A DNA stretch of 10,221 nt from an uncultured Lachnospiraceae bacterium (lineage in GTDB: Bacteria > Bacillota > Clostridia > Lachnospirales > Lachnospiraceae): positions 1 to 10,221 of the forward strand of contig OMRN01000222.1 in the NCBI GenBank assembly GCA_900313265.1, written 5' to 3'. Shown here piece by piece: positions 7,807-10,221 of the stretch; positions within the stretch are counted from its first letter, which is position 1, and every line of letters begins with the position of its first letter. Under the pieces are notes generated by a model. That model saw nothing but the letters and a program-made list of their open reading frames with translations, did no database searches and was not told the origin of the DNA. The position numbers and the translations under genes are program-made.

Positions 7807-10221
7807 TTCGCAAAATTCACAATTACTTTTATAATGATGAACTGGACATCCGGCGAAGGCTTTACACTCTGAGCGGCTTCATGACCTTATTTATTCTGAT
7901 GGTTTTGGCAGCGGAAGTTTTGATTTTTACCCGCAGTATCGAACAGTTTGCCCCTATATTCGGGATTATGGTAATCCATGCCCTTATCGGTGTCACCACC
8001 TTAAGGACCAGGCGGATTAAGACCGGAGCGGTTTTATCGAATATTCTGATGTGCTTTGTTTTCTATCCGTTTGTTTTTATACATGGCGGCGGTGTGGAAG
8101 GCAGCGGTCCGATCTGGTTTATTTTTAATATTTTTATGATTAATATGGTCCTGGACGGGGTGTTAAGGTCTGTATTCTGCGTGCTGGAGATTCTTCTGAC
8201 AATTGCGGGATATGTGATTTCTTTCTTTTTACCGGACCTGATTACACCGGTTTCCGGAGCGATGTTTTACATCATCGATATTACAACCCTGATTCTGGTT
8301 GCCACGGATGTTGCCATTGTAATCAGTATGGAAAACCGGCTTAATATGCTGCAGATGGAGAAAATGAAAGAGCAGGGCGAGGAGATTCAGGGTCTGGTTG
8401 CTTCCCAGAATAAATTCTTCTCGAGCATGTCTCATGAAATCCGGACACCGATTAATACGATTATCGGCTTAAACGAAATGATTTTAAGAGAGAATATCAG
8501 TGATGAAATCGCGGAAAATGCAATCAATATCCGCTCTGCCGGAAAGATGCTTCTTAACACCATCAACGATATTCTCGATATGTCCAAGTTCCAGAGCGGG
8601 GATATGACGCTTCTTGAGGAAGAATACGAAACAGGCAGCATGCTTTCGGATATTGTCGGCATGATGTGGCTTCGCTCGAAAGAGAAAAATCTGGATTTTA
8701 CGATTGACGTATCGCCCGATGTTCCCGCAAAACTCAAAGGCGATGAAGTAAGAATCAAGCAGATTCTGACGAATATTCTCAATAATGCCATTAAGTACAC
8801 GAAGGAAGGATATGTAAAACTTTTCGTGGAATGTGAGAAAAAGGAAGACCGGACCGTAACCATGATTTATACGGTCAAAGATTCCGGCATGGGAATCAAG
8901 AAAGAGGACATTCCCTATCTTTTTACGGCATTCAAGCGTGTGGATGAAAGCAACACGAAGCATATTGAGGGAACGGGACTGGGGCTTTCCATTGTCAAGC
9001 AGTTCGTTGATTTGATGGGCGGAACCGTAACCGTCAATTCCGTTTATACAAAAGGTTCGGCCTTTGTGGTCGAAATTCCGCAGAAGATGGTTTCGGATGA
9101 GGAAATCGGGGAATACAATTACGAAAAACGTCACAAACTCGAAAAGAGACCCGAATATAAGAAGCATTTCGAGGCACCGGAAGCGAAACTCCTTGTCGTG
9201 GACGACAATGATTCGAACCTTCTTGTCGTGACCAAGCTTCTTCGTGATACCAAAATGCAGATTGATACCGCAAAGAACGGACAGGAGGCGCTTGAGAGGA
9301 CACTGGAGAAGCCGTATGATCTGATTTTTATGGATCATTTAATGCCGGAGATGGACGGAATCGAGGCCTTCCATGCCATCCGGAACCAGGTCGGCGGACG
9401 AAACAGGGAGACGAATATCGTCATTTTAACCGCCAATGCCGGTGCGGAGAACCGGAAACTGTATGCAACGGCCGGTTTTAACGGCTATCTGGTAAAACCG
9501 GTGACCGGTGAAGATCTTGAGGCGGAGGTTTACCGGCAGATTCCGAGGAATTTAATCAAGGTACTTGACGATACGGGTATGGAAAGTTCGGAGACGATTT
9601 CCTGGCTTAACGAAACCAGAAAGAAGAGAAGGATTGTAATAACAACCGAAAGCACCTGTGATCTGCCGAAGAAACTGATTGATAAATATAATATCGTTGT
9701 CTTTGCGTATAAGGTTAAAACCGATGAAGGAATTTTCCGTGACGGAATCGAGATTGATACGCCGGGGCTTTTGCGCTATATGGAAGATGCGACAAAGGCG
9801 GTTAATCCGGTACCACCGAGCGTTGAAGAATACGAGAATTTCTTTGCGGGCGTTTTGGCTAATGCGAACAATGTCATTCATTTGTCCTTATCTTCCGAAT
9901 TCGAAACCGGTTCCTTCCGTATTGCGAAGGAAGCGGCCGGCGCATTCGATCGTGTGACCATTGTTGACAGCAGGCACATGTCATGCAGCCAGGGTATGAT
10001 GGCGATTATGGCAGCCCGTATGGCAGAAGCCGGAATGGGAGTCGGAGAGATTGTGCCTGCCCTTGAAACAAGGCTTTACAGCCGTATTCATGCCAGCTTT
10101 ATGCTTGATAATTTAAGTTATCTGGCAAGATCCGGACAAATCTCAAAAGGCTATGCAAGATTTATGAATGCATTAATGCTTCACCCGATTTCGATTATGA
10201 AGAAGGGAAAAATCGTTTCAA
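7803..10221 (+). CDS. Membrane hybrid histidine kinase fused to a DegV domain (3' partial)
   Basis: An open frame of 806 codons with no stop before the right edge. It begins at the ATG of an ATGA overlap with the upstream kinase, behind a perfect ribosome binding site. Six membrane helices lie at about 24-43, 49-65, 74-95, 102-118, 122-143 and 150-175, with a HGGGVEGSGPIWF loop of a kind I associate with Lachnospiraceae sensor proteins. A coiled coil (about 176-205) follows. HisKA has H211 (SHEIRTP). The ATPase domain has N324/N328, DSGMGI (360-365) and GTGLGL (390-395). The receiver (about 462-577) has D467/D468, D511, T543 and K565. After a linker of about 30 residues, a DegV-family EDD domain starts near 611, with ESTCDLP (616-622), LSLSSEF (694-700), VDSRHMS (721-727), LSYLARSGQIS (771-781) and HPI (794-796). 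DegV/FakB proteins bind fatty acids and typically have about 280 residues, so roughly 80-90 more are expected past the edge. No Hpt is visible. All kinase and receiver catalytic residues are intact. Confidence 0.93.
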   Translation, partial: MIRKIHNYFYNDELDIRRRLYTLSGFMTLFILMVLAAEVLIFTRSIEQFAPIFGIMVIHALIGVTTLRTRRIKTGAVLSNILMCFVFYPFVFIHGGGVEGSGPIWFIFNIFMINMVLDGVLRSVFCVLEILLTIAGYVISFFLPDLITPVSGAMFYIIDITTLILVATDVAIVISMENRLNMLQMEKMKEQGEEIQGLVASQNKFFSSMSHEIRTPINTIIGLNEMILRENISDEIAENAINIRSAGKMLLNTINDILDMSKFQSGDMTLLEEEYETGSMLSDIVGMMWLRSKEKNLDFTIDVSPDVPAKLKGDEVRIKQILTNILNNAIKYTKEGYVKLFVECEKKEDRTVTMIYTVKDSGMGIKKEDIPYLFTAFKRVDESNTKHIEGTGLGLSIVKQFVDLMGGTVTVNSVYTKGSAFVVEIPQKMVSDEEIGEYNYEKRHKLEKRPEYKKHFEAPEAKLLVVDDNDSNLLVVTKLLRDTKMQIDTAKNGQEALERTLEKPYDLIFMDHLMPEMDGIEAFHAIRNQVGGRNRETNIVILTANAGAENRKLYATAGFNGYLVKPVTGEDLEAEVYRQIPRNLIKVLDDTGMESSETISWLNETRKKRRIVITTESTCDLPKKLIDKYNIVVFAYKVKTDEGIFRDGIEIDTPGLLRYMEDATKAVNPVPPSVEEYENFFAGVLANANNVIHLSLSSEFETGSFRIAKEAAGAFDRVTIVDSRHMSCSQGMMAIMAARMAEAGMGVGEIVPALETRLYSRIHASFMLDNLSYLARSGQISKGYARFMNALMLHPISIMKKGKIVS
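9633..10221 (+). other. DegV (EDD-fold) domain at the C-terminus of the hybrid kinase, truncated by window
   Basis: In-frame C-terminal module of the kinase gene, residues about 611-806. It shows the family order: N-terminal strand and STCDLP loop, SVEEYENFF helix, VIHLSLSS strand-loop, VTIVDS strand, the helix before MLDNLSYLARSG, and the LMLHPISIMKKG segment. In FakB proteins this fold holds a fatty acid that is phosphorylated by FakA. Two positions depart from the usual consensus. The SSxLSGT loop reads SSEFETGS, and the usual GGRIS after the LxYL helix reads SGQIS. Ligand binding may therefore be altered. The only nearby in-frame ATG (9579) has no ribosome binding site, so a separate DegV gene is unlikely. 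Confidence 0.85.

Noticed and set aside
8484..9338. Long minus-strand open frame of 284 codons opposite the second kinase
   Set aside because: It lies wholly antisense to a strong kinase/receiver coding region with intact motifs, and its translation shows no recognisable domain. It is a shadow of codon bias.
9579..10221. Separate DegV gene starting at an internal ATG (9579)
   Set aside because: There is no ribosome binding site upstream of this ATG and no stop in the frame between receiver and DegV, so a single fused protein is better supported.

Overview
The window reads as a chromosomal segment of a low-to-mid GC anaerobic Firmicute, most likely a Lachnospiraceae/Clostridia relative. Support comes from strong AAGGAGG-type ribosome binding sites, tight gene packing, a clostridial-style heterodimeric ABC exporter, and hybrid kinases with FMDH-type receiver motifs and 6-TM sensors common in that group. 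This assignment is inference from style, not a database match. All genes are on the + strand. I see no rRNA, tRNA, CRISPR array, insertion sequence or pseudogene.

Region 1 (1-3297) holds two translationally coupled ABC exporter half-transporters (TAATG overlap). The first is cut by the left window edge. Together they form an asymmetric heterodimer: the first subunit has a degenerate Walker A, an Asp in place of the catalytic Glu and a Gln in place of the switch His. The second has intact catalytic residues but a variant LSQGQ signature. A 71-base gap follows, dominated by a perfect 17-bp inverted repeat whose arms are themselves near-palindromes. It has no T-tract and looks like a dispersed palindromic repeat rather than a terminator.

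Region 2 (3369-10221) is a three-gene signalling locus. (a) A cytosolic response regulator has the order receiver - GGDEF - degenerate GGDEF-like - receiver. (b) A 6-TM hybrid histidine kinase has the order HisKA - HATPase - pseudo-receiver - receiver - Hpt. (c) Overlapping (b) by ATGA is a second 6-TM hybrid histidine kinase with the order HisKA - HATPase - receiver, which continues in the same frame, without a stop, into a DegV-family (EDD-fold, fatty-acid-binding) domain that runs off the right edge. The third gene has no stop codon inside the window, so it is easy to overlook.

A plausible working model, which is inference, is a branched phosphorelay. The two membrane kinases and the Hpt module of (b) would phosphorylate the two receivers of (a) and so tune c-di-GMP synthesis. 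The DegV module of (c) would add an acyl-lipid sensing or effector input. The kinase-DegV fusion is the most unusual element. The second point of interest is the split of functions in the diguanylate cyclase: the intact GGDEF domain lacks an RxxD inhibitory site, while the catalytically dead copy has one.
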